DNA of 64,000 nt from Streptomyces hiroshimensis (GCF_014650335.1 NZ_BMUT01000009.1:192889-256888); one strand, 5' to 3'; positions 1 to 9,044 are shown, counted from the stretch's first letter. The notes: a model not told the origin generated them from the letters alone. Numbers and translations: made by a program.

Positions 1-308
1 CGGCCCTCGGTGACCGTCTGCCGTGCCGCGACCCCGGCGCCCTGCTGGCCGATGCCGAAGAGCGTGTGCAGTGCGAGCTGCCCTGCTGCCAGACCCGCGG
101 CGATCGACGGCAGCGAGCGCTCCCGCCCCGCCAGCGGCACGGCCAGGGCGAGCACCGCCAGGAAGCCGGCCGCGAGGGTCCACAGCGGCACCTTCGCGCA
201 CGACGCCAGCACGTGCCCGCCCGCGGACAGCAGAACGCAGACCGCGGTGAACACCGCGGCCCGGATCAGTCGCAGATCGGCGCCGACACGCGCGACGGGG
301 TGAGGCAT
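1..308 (-). CDS. Membrane protein, N-terminal fragment (cut by window edge)
   Basis: The reverse strand reads from an ATG at 306-308 without a stop to the window edge, giving about 102 residues that begin MPHPVARVGADLRL. Two hydrophobic stretches, around residues 15-33 and 40-60, look like membrane helices, and a third begins near residue 70. An in-frame stop sits 27 bases upstream of the ATG with no other ATG or GTG between, so the start is well constrained, although the Shine-Dalgarno is weak (GGTGGGATGATGG). It is divergent from the RsbW-like ATPase at 531. Small integral membrane proteins of this kind are common in Streptomyces; no function is proposed. Confidence 0.6.
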   Translation of the reverse strand, partial: MPHPVARVGADLRLIRAAVFTAVCVLLSAGGHVLASCAKVPLWTLAAGFLAVLALAVPLAGRERSLPSIAAGLAAGQLALHTLFGIGQQGAGVAARQTVTEG

Positions 309-530
309 GGCTGCGCCATCATCCCACCGGGCTTACTCCTCCCCTACGGCAGGGGGCGCTCGATCTCCACCCGTAGGGGGCGCACCGGCGCACTCCTGTC
401 CACCGCCATACACCGATGCATCCACCGGGCGCGTCGTCCGAATGAGCGGTCTCACACGCTCCGGAGGCTTACGGGGTGTCAGTGCTGGCTATACGTATCG
501 GTATGTCGAGCCGCGGCCAGGAGGCTGAGC

Positions 531-998
531 ATGAGCATTTGGTGGTCACTCCATCTGCGGCGGGAGGCCGCGAGCGTTCCGCTCGCGCGGCGGTTGCTGA
601 TCGGCGCGATGGAGACGGCCGGCGTCGACCCCGATATTTCCTATGATCTTTCGCTCGCCCTGAGCGAGGCGTGTGCGAATGCCGTCGAGCACGGAGGCGA
701 TTCCTCCACGGGCTATCTCGTGACGGCGTTCATCGACGGCGACACCTGCCGGATCGAGGTCACCGATTCGGGCCCGGGCTTCCCGGAGCAGCCCCGTCCG
801 CATGAACGCCGTCGGCAGCGCCCGCAGCCGCGGCCCCTGGCCCCCGCCGAGGACGAGCACGGCAGGGGCCTCTTCCTTATCGAGTCGCTCACCGACCACG
901 TCCGTGTACGCAACCGCCCGGGCCGCCAGGGGGCCGTGGTCACCTTCGACAAGATCCTCAAGTGGAGAGAGGACGCGGCGCTGCTCCGGGCGTCGTGA
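531..998 (+). CDS. RsbW-type ATP-binding protein (anti-sigma kinase family)
   Basis: A 155-residue single-domain GHKL ATPase of the HATPase_c_2 type. The N-box is LALSEACANAVEHG near residues 41-54, the G1 box is DSGPGF near residues 79-84, and the G2 box is GRGLFLI after a short Arg/Pro-rich lid. It lacks a dimerisation/phosphotransfer domain, so it is not a two-component histidine kinase. The family includes RsbW/SpoIIAB-like anti-sigma factors that bind a sigma factor and phosphorylate a STAS antagonist. ATG 531 follows GGAGG at 520-524. Candidate partners in the window are the STAS protein at 49057 and the SigF-like factors at 45736 and 46758, but the pairing is inference. About 50 such ATPases occur in a typical Streptomyces genome. 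Confidence 0.85.
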   Translation: MSIWWSLHLRREAASVPLARRLLIGAMETAGVDPDISYDLSLALSEACANAVEHGGDSSTGYLVTAFIDGDTCRIEVTDSGPGFPEQPRPHERRRQRPQPRPLAPAEDEHGRGLFLIESLTDHVRVRNRPGRQGAVVTFDKILKWREDAALLRAS

Positions 999-1074
999 CC
1001 CCTGCGTCCCCGGCTGTCACCCGGCCGCGGTTGTCACGGCTGTCTGTCACCCGGCCGTGGCCGTCGCCCGGCTG

Positions 1075-1326
1075 TCACTCGACCGTCAGCGGCACCGGGT
1101 GGACCTCCGTGACCGGGTGCCCGGCCTGGGCGTGGACGCGCTTGACCGCATCCGCCGAGGGTGCCTCGGACAGGCAGTAGACGGTGCCCGACTTCGGGTC
1201 CGCCCAGGCCCGCTCGAAGTGCACGCCCTCCTCGGCCTCGATGGCCAGATCCCTGCGGTGCGCTTCCTGAAGCTGGTCGGCAGTGATGCCCTTCATGCCG
1301 TGATGGACGTCCATGTACTTGCTCAT
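1075..1326 (-). CDS. Small nickel-binding family protein (DUF4242, SCO4226-like)
   Basis: An 83-residue protein starting MSKYMDVHHGMKGITADQL, with a ferredoxin-like alpha/beta layout and the His-rich MDVHHGM N-terminus seen in the SCO4226 nickel-binding family. The ATG at 1324-1326 has GGAGG ten bases upstream. A GTG three codons earlier is too close to that ribosome-binding site to be the start. It lies downstream of pepP on the same strand but is separated from it by a strong hairpin (1370-1409), so it is probably transcribed independently. Its biological role is unknown; structural and metal-binding assignments are carried over from the family. Confidence 0.8.
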   Translation of the reverse strand: MSKYMDVHHGMKGITADQLQEAHRRDLAIEAEEGVHFERAWADPKSGTVYCLSEAPSADAVKRVHAQAGHPVTEVHPVPLTVE

Positions 1327-1369
1327 GGCTCCCACACCTCCCTGGGTGCGCCCTATGTGGCCATGATGC

Positions 1370-1409
1370 GCTCAGGGGTCCCTGCGGACCACCGCAGGGA
1401 CCCCTGAGC
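1370..1409 (-). terminator. Strong hairpin terminator after pepP
   Basis: A perfect 18-bp stem (1370-1387 with 1392-1409) closed by a 4-nt ACCA loop. There is no U-tract on either strand, which is usual for Streptomyces terminators. It lies between the pepP stop and the DUF4242 gene and should end pepP transcription. Confidence 0.85.
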
Positions 1410-1423
1410 AGCCGGTCCTCCCA

Positions 1424-1475
1424 AGCCCTTAAGGCCAGCCCTTAAGGCCGGCCCTTCAGGTCAGCCCTTGAGGGA
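1424..1475. repeat. 13-bp tandem repeat (4 units) at the pepP 3' end
   Basis: Units of AGCCCTTAAGGCC at 1424-1436 and 1437-1449 are identical. Degenerate units follow at 1450-1462 and 1463-1475, and these run into the pepP stop and last codons. The palindromic CCTTAAGG cores could fold locally. Confidence 0.8.
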
Positions 1476-2921
1476 CGCCATCCACGCCTCGACGTCCGCG
1501 GACGTCCGGGGCAGCGCCGCCGACAGGTTCCGGTTGCCGTCCTCGGTGACCAGGATGTCGTCCTCGATACGGACGCCGATGCCGCGGTACTCCTCGGGCA
1601 CGGTGGTGTCGTCCGCCTGGAAGTACAGGCCGGGCTCGACGGTCAGGACCATGCCGGGCTCCAGGACTCCGTCCACGTACGTCTCGGTACGGGCGACCGC
1701 GCAGTCGTGCACGTCCAGGCCGAGCATGTGACCGGTGCCGTGCAGGGTCCAGCGGCGCTGCAGCCCGAGCTCCAGGATGCGCTCCACCGGGCCCTCGACC
1801 AGACCCCACTCCACCAGCTTCTCGGCCAGCACGCGCTGCGCCGCGTCGTGGAAGTCGCGGTACTTCGCGCCCGGCTTGACCGCCGCGATGCCGGCCTCCT
1901 GCGCCTCGTACACCGCGTCGTAGATCTTGCGCTGGAGGTCGTTGTACGTGCCGTTGATCGGCAGCGTACGGGTGACGTCGGCGGTGTAGAGGCTGTTCGT
2001 CTCCACGCCCGCGTCCAGCAGGAGCAGGTCGCCGGAGCGGACCGCGCCGTCGTTGCGCACCCAGTGCAGGGTCGTGGCGTGCGGGCCGGCGGCGCAGATG
2101 GAGCCGTAGCCGATGTCGTTGCCCTCGACGCGGGCGCGCAGGAAGAAGGTGCCCTCGATGTAGCGCTCCGAGGTGGCCTCGGCCTTGTCGAGCACCCTCA
2201 CGACGTCCTCGAAGCCGCGCACGGTGGAGTCGACGGCCTTCTGCAGCTCGCCGACCTCGAAGGCGTCCTTCACGAGCCGCTGCTCGCTGATGAAGACGCG
2301 CAGCTCCTCGTCGCGCTCGGCGGTGACCTTGTCGGTCAGGGCCTCCTCGATGCCGGCGTCGTGGCCGCGGACGGCGCGGACCGGGCCGGTGGCCGTGCGC
2401 AGCGCCTCGGTGAGCTCGCGGACGTCCTTGGCCGGCAGGCCCAGCAGCTGCTCGGCCTCGGAGAGGCTGTGGCGGCGGCCGACCCACAGCTCGCCCTGGC
2501 CGTCGAGCCAGAACTCGCCGTTCTCGCGGTCGGAGCGGGGCAGCAGGTAGAGCGTCGCCCGGTGGCCCTCGGCGCCGGCCGGCTCCAGGACGAGCACGCC
2601 GTCCTGGGTCTGGTCACCGGTCAGGTACACGTACTCCGTGGAGGCGCGGAAGCTGTACTCGGTGTCGTTCGAACGGGTCTTGAGGTTCCCGGCCGGGATC
2701 ACCAGGCGCTCCCCGGGGAAGCGCGCGGAAAGCTCGGCGCGGCGGCGGGCCGTGTGCGGCGCCTGCTCGACGGGCTGCAGGTCGCGCAGCTCGGTGTCGG
2801 CCCAGCCGGTCTTCATGTTTGCGGCCAGCTCGTCGGAGACGGCGGGGTAGAGGCCGTTCTTCCGCTGCTTGATCGGCTCGTCGCCTTCGGGGTTCTCGGG
2901 CGCGGGCTGCTGCTCGGTCAC
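1461..2921 (-). CDS. pepP: Xaa-Pro aminopeptidase (M24B family, PepP)
   Basis: A 486-residue cytoplasmic metalloaminopeptidase that removes N-terminal residues preceding proline. An N-terminal creatinase-like domain (about residues 60-210) is followed by a pita-bread catalytic domain. The metal ligands are visible in order: LLLDAGVE and SLYTADVTRTLPINGTYN (aspartates), LHGTGHMLGLDVHD (histidine), LEPGMVLTVEPGLY (glutamate) and GIGVRIEDDILV (glutamate). The start is GTG 2919-2921 with GGAGG six bases upstream. Length and motifs fit the bacterial PepP family well. It lies about 130 bp downstream of the phosphatase gene on the same strand and ends at a strong hairpin. Confidence 0.93.
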   Translation of the reverse strand: MTEQQPAPENPEGDEPIKQRKNGLYPAVSDELAANMKTGWADTELRDLQPVEQAPHTARRRAELSARFPGERLVIPAGNLKTRSNDTEYSFRASTEYVYLTGDQTQDGVLVLEPAGAEGHRATLYLLPRSDRENGEFWLDGQGELWVGRRHSLSEAEQLLGLPAKDVRELTEALRTATGPVRAVRGHDAGIEEALTDKVTAERDEELRVFISEQRLVKDAFEVGELQKAVDSTVRGFEDVVRVLDKAEATSERYIEGTFFLRARVEGNDIGYGSICAAGPHATTLHWVRNDGAVRSGDLLLLDAGVETNSLYTADVTRTLPINGTYNDLQRKIYDAVYEAQEAGIAAVKPGAKYRDFHDAAQRVLAEKLVEWGLVEGPVERILELGLQRRWTLHGTGHMLGLDVHDCAVARTETYVDGVLEPGMVLTVEPGLYFQADDTTVPEEYRGIGVRIEDDILVTEDGNRNLSAALPRTSADVEAWMASLKG

Positions 2922-3050
2922 TGCTTTCCTCCTCGGACGGGGCGCTTTCCATCGTATGTGTGACCGAAATACGAGGAAACTATGAGGAAAATCCGAGGAG
3001 GGGGAGGGGCGGGTCAGGCGGGGGCAAGCGGGGTCGGGCGGGTCACGGTG

Positions 3051-4664
3051 TCACTCGAAGTGGGCGGCGAGCAGGACGACGTCCTCGCTGCCGTCCCAGT
3101 CGCTGTGGCTCTCCGGCGGCAGCACCGTGCGCAGCACGTGCTCCACCAGGGCGTCCGGGTCCCGGCGCGCCGCCTTCGGCACTCCGGCCGCGGCGGTGCG
3201 CAGCCGTGCGAAGGCCCGGTCCATCGGCCGGCCGGTCCGGTGCAGCAGCCCGTCGCTGTAGAAGAGGAGCGTTTCTCCGGGGGCGGGTTCGATTTCGACG
3301 CTGGGCGCCTCCCAGCAGGCGAGCATCCCGAGCGGCGCGGACAGCGACGTCTCGACGAACTCGACGCGGTGGTCGCCGATGATCAGCGGCGGGCAGTGGC
3401 CGGCCCCCGCCAGGATGACCTTGCGCTCGGGCGGCTCGCAGTACGCGAAGATCGCCGTCGCGGCGCGGGCCGGCTCGGTGAGCCGCAGCAGGAGCTCTAG
3501 GTCGGAGAGGACCGCAACCGGATCCTCCCCTTCCATGACGGCGTACGCCCGCAGGGACGCGCGCAGCCGGCCCATGGCCGCCACGGCGCTGGGACCGGAA
3601 CCGCTTACTCCGCCCACGGCCAGGCCGAGCGCGCCCTCGGGCAGCGGCAGCGCGTCGTACCAGTCGCCGCCGCCGAGCGGACCGGTGCGGTGCCGGACGG
3701 CCAGCCGGATGCCCGGCGTCCGGGGCAGCCTGCTCGGCAGCAGCTCCTCGCGGAGGGTCGCCACGGCCTCCCGGGCCTCGGCCAGTTCGAGCTGGCGGGC
3801 GAGGTGTTCGGTGGCGTGGTCGCGGTAGAGGCCGACGAGGTGACGCTGCCGCTCGGTGGGCTCGGCCGGCTCGTCGTACAGCCAGACGGCCGCACCGATC
3901 CGGCCCGCGTTGTCGGTCTCCAGGGGGACGGCGTAGCTCGCTCCGTAGCCGAGGCGGGCGGCGACCTCCCGGTACCGGGGGTCGAGGCCCTCGTCGGAGG
4001 CGACGTCGGGGTGGGCGGTGCCCGTACGGGATCCGGCCGGGGGGAGGTCGTCGAACAGACGGCCGTAGGACCCCGGGGCGGTCTCGGGCACGGCCCCCGG
4101 GGCGGTCTCGGGGGCGGTCCCCGGGGCGGTCTCCGGCGCGGCCTTCGGTGGGACCTCCGGGAGGGTCTCGATGTGGCCGAGGTCCGCGTGGTCCAGGCCG
4201 AATCCGACAGTGACGGGGTGGTCGCGGCCGGGGCCCGTGGCCGGGTGCAGCGTGACCAGGCCGCGGCGGGCGCCCACGAGCGTCGCACCCGCCCGCAGGG
4301 CCTCGTGCAGGGCGGCGTCGAGGGTGGCCGTGCGCGTGAGCCGCTCGGTCAGCTCCTGGAGCGTGGTGAGGTCGGAGATCCAGCCCGCGAGGCGGTCCTG
4401 GACGACGGCGTTGGGGGCGGGGAGGGAGGGACCCGGAAGGAGCGCCGCCGGGCCGGAAGGGCCGGAGGCGCCGGAGGAGGCGGCAGCGGCGGACGGGTCC
4501 GCGGGGTCGGCGGTGCTTGCCGGGGCATCCGATCCGGGCGTTCCGGGAGCAGCAGGGGAGAGGGGATCTGCGGAGGAGGCGGCAGATGTGGGGGCGGGAG
4601 TCTGCGCGGGAGCGGGGAGCGGAGGATTGATTCCGGCCACTTTCGGCAGGTGGGGCGTGGTCAT
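3051..4664 (-). CDS. SpoIIE-type PP2C protein with GAF domain and altered metal site
   Basis: A 537-residue protein. An Ala/Pro/Ser-rich N-terminus (residues 1-75) is followed by a GAF-like sensor domain (about 85-260) and a SpoIIE/RsbU-type PP2C domain (about 290-535). The GGGDWYDALPLPEG, LLFYSDGLLHRTG and EDVVLLAA motifs are present. The position normally reading GDV.GHG reads GGVSGSG, so one metal-binding Asp and the following His are replaced. A short ETAPG-type repeat sits in a GAF loop (4068-4135). Family members dephosphorylate STAS anti-anti-sigma factors. With this substitution the activity may be reduced or the protein may act as a binding or sensing module. The start is ATG 4662-4664. 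Confidence 0.82.
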   Translation of the reverse strand: MTTPHLPKVAGINPPLPAPAQTPAPTSAASSADPLSPAAPGTPGSDAPASTADPADPSAAAASSGASGPSGPAALLPGPSLPAPNAVVQDRLAGWISDLTTLQELTERLTRTATLDAALHEALRAGATLVGARRGLVTLHPATGPGRDHPVTVGFGLDHADLGHIETLPEVPPKAAPETAPGTAPETAPGAVPETAPGSYGRLFDDLPPAGSRTGTAHPDVASDEGLDPRYREVAARLGYGASYAVPLETDNAGRIGAAVWLYDEPAEPTERQRHLVGLYRDHATEHLARQLELAEAREAVATLREELLPSRLPRTPGIRLAVRHRTGPLGGGDWYDALPLPEGALGLAVGGVSGSGPSAVAAMGRLRASLRAYAVMEGEDPVAVLSDLELLLRLTEPARAATAIFAYCEPPERKVILAGAGHCPPLIIGDHRVEFVETSLSAPLGMLACWEAPSVEIEPAPGETLLFYSDGLLHRTGRPMDRAFARLRTAAAGVPKAARRDPDALVEHVLRTVLPPESHSDWDGSEDVVLLAAHFE

Positions 4665-5634
4665 GGCCGGCTACCCGGACCGGGCTGCGGCGCGGTGGAC
4701 CGGGCGCTCGTGTGCACCAGGGCCCGCGGCACTTTGCCGCTCCCTCTTGACCACCGTCTTGACCTGTGTTTTCTCATGAATAGCATCGCAAACCCCCTGT
4801 CGCGTTGCGCGCTATCGGTGCTCCACATGTACACGCCCGGGCAAGGAGATGTCCAGCATTGAACCGGTGGGATTGGTGGTGTCTATGGGGTTTCAAAGTT
4901 GGCCGGAAAATGGTCCAGAGGCCATGGATTTGCGGTCGACTGGCGTTGCTCGACAGCGCGTCATATCCACACCGGTGGGTACGTACACGAAGAAGGGCAG
5001 GGGCAGTTGGGGCCGCCCCGGAACCCGGCGGCGGGCCCGAGCGTCTTAACCGGCGACGGCCGCGCCCGCACCCGAGGGCGATGGGGAAACCCATGCCGCA
5101 GGCGAGGGGCGACAGGCTCGGCACGAAGCGCCATACGCGCGCCACCCCCCGCCATGTTTCACGCTCGGCCCGTGGCGTGATGCGCTGCGTTGTACAAGCA
5201 GTGGCTAGTGATCCACGTGGTGTGCCGGCTTGGAAAGTGCCACGGCGTGTTGAGCGGCGCGCCATGTCGGGCCGTAGTGCCATGGAGTTCGGACGCGGCC
5301 CGAGTGCAGTTCAGGTGCAGTTCCAGTAGGCAGTCCCGCAGTGCCGTGCAATGACCGCGCAAGGCTGTGCAGGGTCGTGCAGATCCCTGCAGCGTCTTAC
5401 GGGTCTCCGCGGCACGGCCGGTGCGCCGGCCGGTTACTCCGAGTTCCATCCGTACCACCCGTACGGCCGCGTAAACCGCAAGGCAGTTCACAAGGCACGG
5501 CACGGCGGTCCAGCTGTGCACGGCAGTTCAGCAGTGCAGTCCAACAGCTCAGCAGTGCAGTCCAACAGCGTGATCCGGCCCCTGCCACCGGCGGGGGTCC
5601 CGACTTCGGCGTTTACGGAAAGGAACGAGCGCTC
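4665..5634. other. 970-bp region without a convincing gene
   Basis: Between the divergent phosphatase and primase-polymerase genes the base composition falls, most clearly at 4780-5000, and no frame has coherent codon use. A frame at 4849-5049 begins directly on AGGAG with no spacer and has poor codon bias, so it is not accepted. From 5290 to 5575 the sequence is dense in TGCAG/GTGCA words, including the 20-bp block CAGCAGTGCAGTCCAACAGC repeated nearly exactly around 5535-5570. This may be a long leader or regulatory region for the gene at 5635. Confidence 0.5.
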
Positions 5635-6414
5635 ATGCGCGAGATCCTCGGAAGGCGACGCAAGCTCTCGCTCAGGCGAGGCGATCGGTCCGCGGTCCTC
5701 ACCGCGGCCCTGGCCTATGCCACCGAATGGCAGTGGCCCGTACTGCCCGGCGCGGGCCTGCGGCCCGACGGCGGGCGCGTGCGCCGGTGCAGCTGCCCGC
5801 AGCCCGACTGCGCGGTCCCCGGCGCCCACCCCTTCGACCCGGGGCTGCTGGCGGCCACCACGGACGCCCGGATGGTCCGCTGGTGGTGGACCAACCGGCC
5901 CGACGCACCCGTCGTGCTCGCCACGGGCGGCCGCGCGCCCTGCGCGGTGAGCCTGCCCGCGGTCGCCGGCGCCCGCGCCCTGGCGGCCTTCGACCGCGCG
6001 GGCATCCGCCTGGGCCCCGTGGTCGCCACCCCCACCCGCTGGGCCCTGCTCGTGGCCCCCTACTCCCTGGAGGTCCTCGGCGAGCTGCTCCACCGCCAGG
6101 ACTGGGTGCCCGGTTCGCTGCTCTTCCACGGGGAGGGCGGTTTCGTGGCCCTGCCGCCGTCGCCCACGGGTGCGGGCCGGGTGCGTTGGGAACGGGCGCC
6201 GCAGCCGGCAGGTCCTGCCGGACCTGTCAATGGCGCCTCGGGTGGCGGGATTCGTACGTTCCGGGCTGATCGAACGGAGCGTGCGGAGCGTAGGGAAGGT
6301 ACGACCGGGTCCGCCCGGCCGTGGCTGCCGGACGTGTCCGCTCTGGTCGACGTCCTGGTCGAGGAGAGCGCGGGCACGGGGACGTCGGGCGGCGGCAGCC
6401 GGCTCGCCTTCTGA
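5635..6414 (+). CDS. Bifunctional DNA primase/polymerase N-domain protein
   Basis: A 259-residue protein matching the prim-pol N-terminal domain seen in many actinobacterial proteins. It contains CSCPQPDCAVPGAHP, a Cys-rich loop usual near the start of this domain, then VRWWWTNRPDAPVVLATG and a GSLLFHGEGGFVALPPS segment. The domain stands alone, without the helicase or ATPase that accompanies it in mobile elements. ATG 5635 has AAGGA about ten bases upstream. The C-terminus (after residue 190) is Gly/Arg-rich and probably disordered. The role in Streptomyces is not established. It is followed by the membrane-anchored protein at 6759. Confidence 0.72.
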   Translation: MREILGRRRKLSLRRGDRSAVLTAALAYATEWQWPVLPGAGLRPDGGRVRRCSCPQPDCAVPGAHPFDPGLLAATTDARMVRWWWTNRPDAPVVLATGGRAPCAVSLPAVAGARALAAFDRAGIRLGPVVATPTRWALLVAPYSLEVLGELLHRQDWVPGSLLFHGEGGFVALPPSPTGAGRVRWERAPQPAGPAGPVNGASGGGIRTFRADRTERAERREGTTGSARPWLPDVSALVDVLVEESAGTGTSGGGSRLAF

Positions 6415-6758
6415 CCGCCGGAGACCGCTGATCGCTGCTGACGGCTGCTGACCGCTGCTGACTGCAGGGATGCGGAAGGGCGCTCTTGAGAAGCGCCGGT
6501 ACGAGCACACGGAGAGCGCGTACGGACGGGAGACGCACGCGCTCTCACTCGTACGGGTGTAAGCCCGTCCGAGTTCTGCGGGATTCCACCGCGCGGCCCC
6601 GGGGCGAGCCCTGTCCTGACCGCTATGTTCAGGGGTGAGGGCCTGTGCCGGGCGATGCCGGCCGGGCCCGGTCGAACCGAGGCCGGGGTGTCCCGAGCCC
6701 GTCCCAGCCGTCCCCGCGATCCATTCAGCGTCCGCGCGGCGAATCTCAGGTGGTCCCC

Positions 6759-7694
6759 ATGGAGCGTGCGTCTGCATCCGGTGTGCCCGAAGTGTCCGGT
6801 ACATCCGGCATGTCCGTCGGGTCCGGAGGGCCGAGGGTGCCCGCGGAGCCGGGCGGAACCTTCGCGGAGCCGGGTGGAACCCCCGCAGCGCCCGGTGGCG
6901 CCCCGGCGGAGTCCGAGGGCGCTCTCGCGGAGTCCGGCCGGGGCGGTGAGCCGCGGGGCGCCAACCTTCGTATGGTCGCGCTGGCGAGCGTCGTGGCGCT
7001 GGCCGTCGTGCTGCCCCTGGCCGCCGCCACGGCCGGGCCCGCGGGCCTGCCGGGCCCGGAGGCGGCGCGGGGGGAGCGCCCCGGGAAGCACCCGGGGGCG
7101 GCCGACGGCGGGCTGCGCGGGGAGTCGGCGGGCCTGGGGCGCCCCGGAGGCCCCGGAGGTCCCGGAGGCCCGGGCAAGGACTTGGGCAAGGACCTCGGCA
7201 GGGGTCTCGGCAAGGACCTCGGCAGAGGCCTCGGTCCGGACCTCCGCGAGGATCAGGGCGCGTGGCCCGCGGCCTCGCCGCCGCTGATGGGGCCCGCGGG
7301 CTCCGCCGTCTCCGCCTCCGCCCGCTGCGGCCCCGAACTCACCTCTCCCGAAGGCGTGGAGGCCCAGACGTGCGTCCTGGAGCAGCGCAACGAGACCTGG
7401 GCCCGTACGTACTACCGCAACGCGACAGGCGCCCCTCTGCGGGCCGTTCTGACCCTCATGGGCCCCGACGGCCGGACCGTGCAGGTGCAGTGCCGTACGA
7501 CCGCCTCCGACGACCCTGACGGGTGTGAGACGCCTCGCGCGCGGACGGTCCGGACGATCCGGGCGGAGGGCGAGGGGGCGGCCGGGGACGAGCCGGGCGG
7601 AGATCCGTACGAGGCGGTGGCGGAGATCGCCACGGCGGACGGGAAGCTGCTGCTGCGCTCGGGGAGCAACTCGGCGGAGGAGCGAGGGGATTAA
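6759..7694 (+). CDS. Membrane-anchored secreted protein of unknown function
   Basis: A 311-residue protein starting MERASASGVPEVSG, chosen because AGGTGG lies five bases before ATG 6759. Residues 1-70 are a Pro/Gly/Glu-rich cytoplasmic segment with GGTFAEPGGTPAAPGG-like repeats. One transmembrane helix (RMVALASVVALAVVLPLA, about 72-90) follows. Residues 95-180 are low complexity with GPGG and GKDLGRGL repeats. The last 110 residues form a small exported domain with two spaced cysteines (ARCGPELT, AQTCVLEQRNETW) and two more (QCRTT, GCETPR), so disulfides are likely. I do not recognise the domain. Confidence 0.7.
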   Translation: MERASASGVPEVSGTSGMSVGSGGPRVPAEPGGTFAEPGGTPAAPGGAPAESEGALAESGRGGEPRGANLRMVALASVVALAVVLPLAAATAGPAGLPGPEAARGERPGKHPGAADGGLRGESAGLGRPGGPGGPGGPGKDLGKDLGRGLGKDLGRGLGPDLREDQGAWPAASPPLMGPAGSAVSASARCGPELTSPEGVEAQTCVLEQRNETWARTYYRNATGAPLRAVLTLMGPDGRTVQVQCRTTASDDPDGCETPRARTVRTIRAEGEGAAGDEPGGDPYEAVAEIATADGKLLLRSGSNSAEERGD

Positions 7695-7814
7695 CCGGGG
7701 CGATCGCCCGGTGCAGGCTGCCGGCGCGAGCTCCCGGGGCAGGTTCCCTGCGCGGGCTCCCGGCGCGGGCTCTCGGGGCCGCGCGCCCGTGCCGGCGTTT
7801 CCGGGCATGGAAAC

Positions 7815-7854
7815 GCCCGGTCGCTGGCGACGGGGGATGCACCAGCGACCGGGC
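7815..7854. terminator. Bidirectional hairpin between convergent genes
   Basis: A perfect 13-bp inverted repeat (GCCCGGTCGCTGG at 7815-7827, complement at 7842-7854) with a 14-nt loop. It sits between the converging genes ending at 7694 and 8061. Confidence 0.75.
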
Positions 7855-8060
7855 TCCTAGAACGGTAACAAGAGATCGGCCGTTCGCAAATTCGATCGTG
7901 GATTTCCGGACGCGTATTTCCGGGCTGACAGCGGGAGTTGTGACAGGAGTCACGTAAATGGCGCCCGTTTAGGCCCCGGAATCAACTACTCCGCTGCCTG
8001 GAATCCAACAGTCCGCCGCCGGGTACCGCTAAGCGTGGCCGTCCCGGCGGCGGACCCGCC

Positions 8061-9044
8061 TCAGTTCAGGGTGATCTGACGGCTGGTGAGGCCGCTGCGC
8101 GCCCGCCGCTCGTCGCCCGTCAGGGGAGAGGTGTCGGCGAGTGCCGTGGCCAGCCGCTCCGCGAAGGCCGCGGCCGGCTTCTCGGTGTCCTCGGCGCGCA
8201 TGTCGCTCGGCAGGTCCCACACGGGCACGGTGAGGCCGTGCGCCCGGAACGACCCGACCAGGCGGGTGCCATCGCCCAGCGAGGAGGTGCCCGCGGCGTG
8301 CAGCCGGGCCAGAGCGTCCAGAAGCTGCTCCTCGGGGTGGGTCATGACCCAGCGGAGGTGATTCTTCTCCGGCGTCTCGCACCAGTACGCGGCCTCGACG
8401 CCGGACAGGCGGGCGGTGGGGATGGCGGCGGCGTTGGCCCGGTCCAGGGAGGCGGCGACATCGCCGGTGGCGTTCTCGGCGTTCTCGACCCAGAACTCGA
8501 AGCCCGTGTGGACGTTCGGCTCGAACGGGCCCTCCGGGTCCAGCAGGTCCTGCAGGCGCGGCCCGTCGGTGGCGGCGCGGCCGGCGGGCACCGGGGTGCC
8601 CGGCTCGGCCTCCAGCGCGCGCTGCAGGGTGTCGGCGAGGTCGCGGCTGAGGTCGCCGGAGGCGGTGTCGTTCTGCAGGCCCAGCAGCACGGCGCCGTTG
8701 TCGCGGCGCAGGGCGGGCCAGGCCATCGGCAGCACGGTGGCCAGCGTCACCGAGGGCACGCCCTCCGGCAGCCCGCCCTTGAGGGTGAGCTCGATCGTCG
8801 CGGCGGGCACCAGCTCGCGCAGCGCGACCCAGTCGGCCTCGCCGGGCAGGCCTTCGAAGGGCCGGTGCACGAGCTCGGTGGCCGCCTGCACGGCCGCGCG
8901 GCCGTGGCAGGCCTTGTAGCGCCGGCCCGAACCGCACGGGCAGGACTCACGGGCGCCGACGACGGGGATCCGGCCGTCGGCGGCCTGCGGCGATGCGGCC
9001 TTGGTCTGGGGCCCCTTGGTCTGGGGGCGGCGCTTCTTGGCCAT
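8061..9044 (-). CDS. DUF5926 protein with N-terminal SEC-C zinc motif
   Basis: A 327-residue protein starting MAKKRRPQTKGPQTKA. A SEC-C motif follows at about residues 33-50 (ESCPCGSGRRYKACHG), the C-x-C...C-H zinc site known from SecA tails and many stand-alone proteins. The rest matches the actinobacterial DUF5926 family. The start ATG 9042-9044 has GGGAGA upstream. SEC-C domains bind zinc and sometimes contact SecB or ribosomes, but the role of this family is unknown. Both flanking genes are well separated, so it is probably monocistronic. Confidence 0.82.
   Translation of the reverse strand: MAKKRRPQTKGPQTKAASPQAADGRIPVVGARESCPCGSGRRYKACHGRAAVQAATELVHRPFEGLPGEADWVALRELVPAATIELTLKGGLPEGVPSVTLATVLPMAWPALRRDNGAVLLGLQNDTASGDLSRDLADTLQRALEAEPGTPVPAGRAATDGPRLQDLLDPEGPFEPNVHTGFEFWVENAENATGDVAASLDRANAAAIPTARLSGVEAAYWCETPEKNHLRWVMTHPEEQLLDALARLHAAGTSSLGDGTRLVGSFRAHGLTVPVWDLPSDMRAEDTEKPAAAFAERLATALADTSPLTGDERRARSGLTSRQITLN

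Noticed and set aside
4849..5049. Possible 66-codon gene after AGGAG
   Set aside because: The ribosome-binding site touches the ATG, codon usage is atypical and the product has no recognisable feature.
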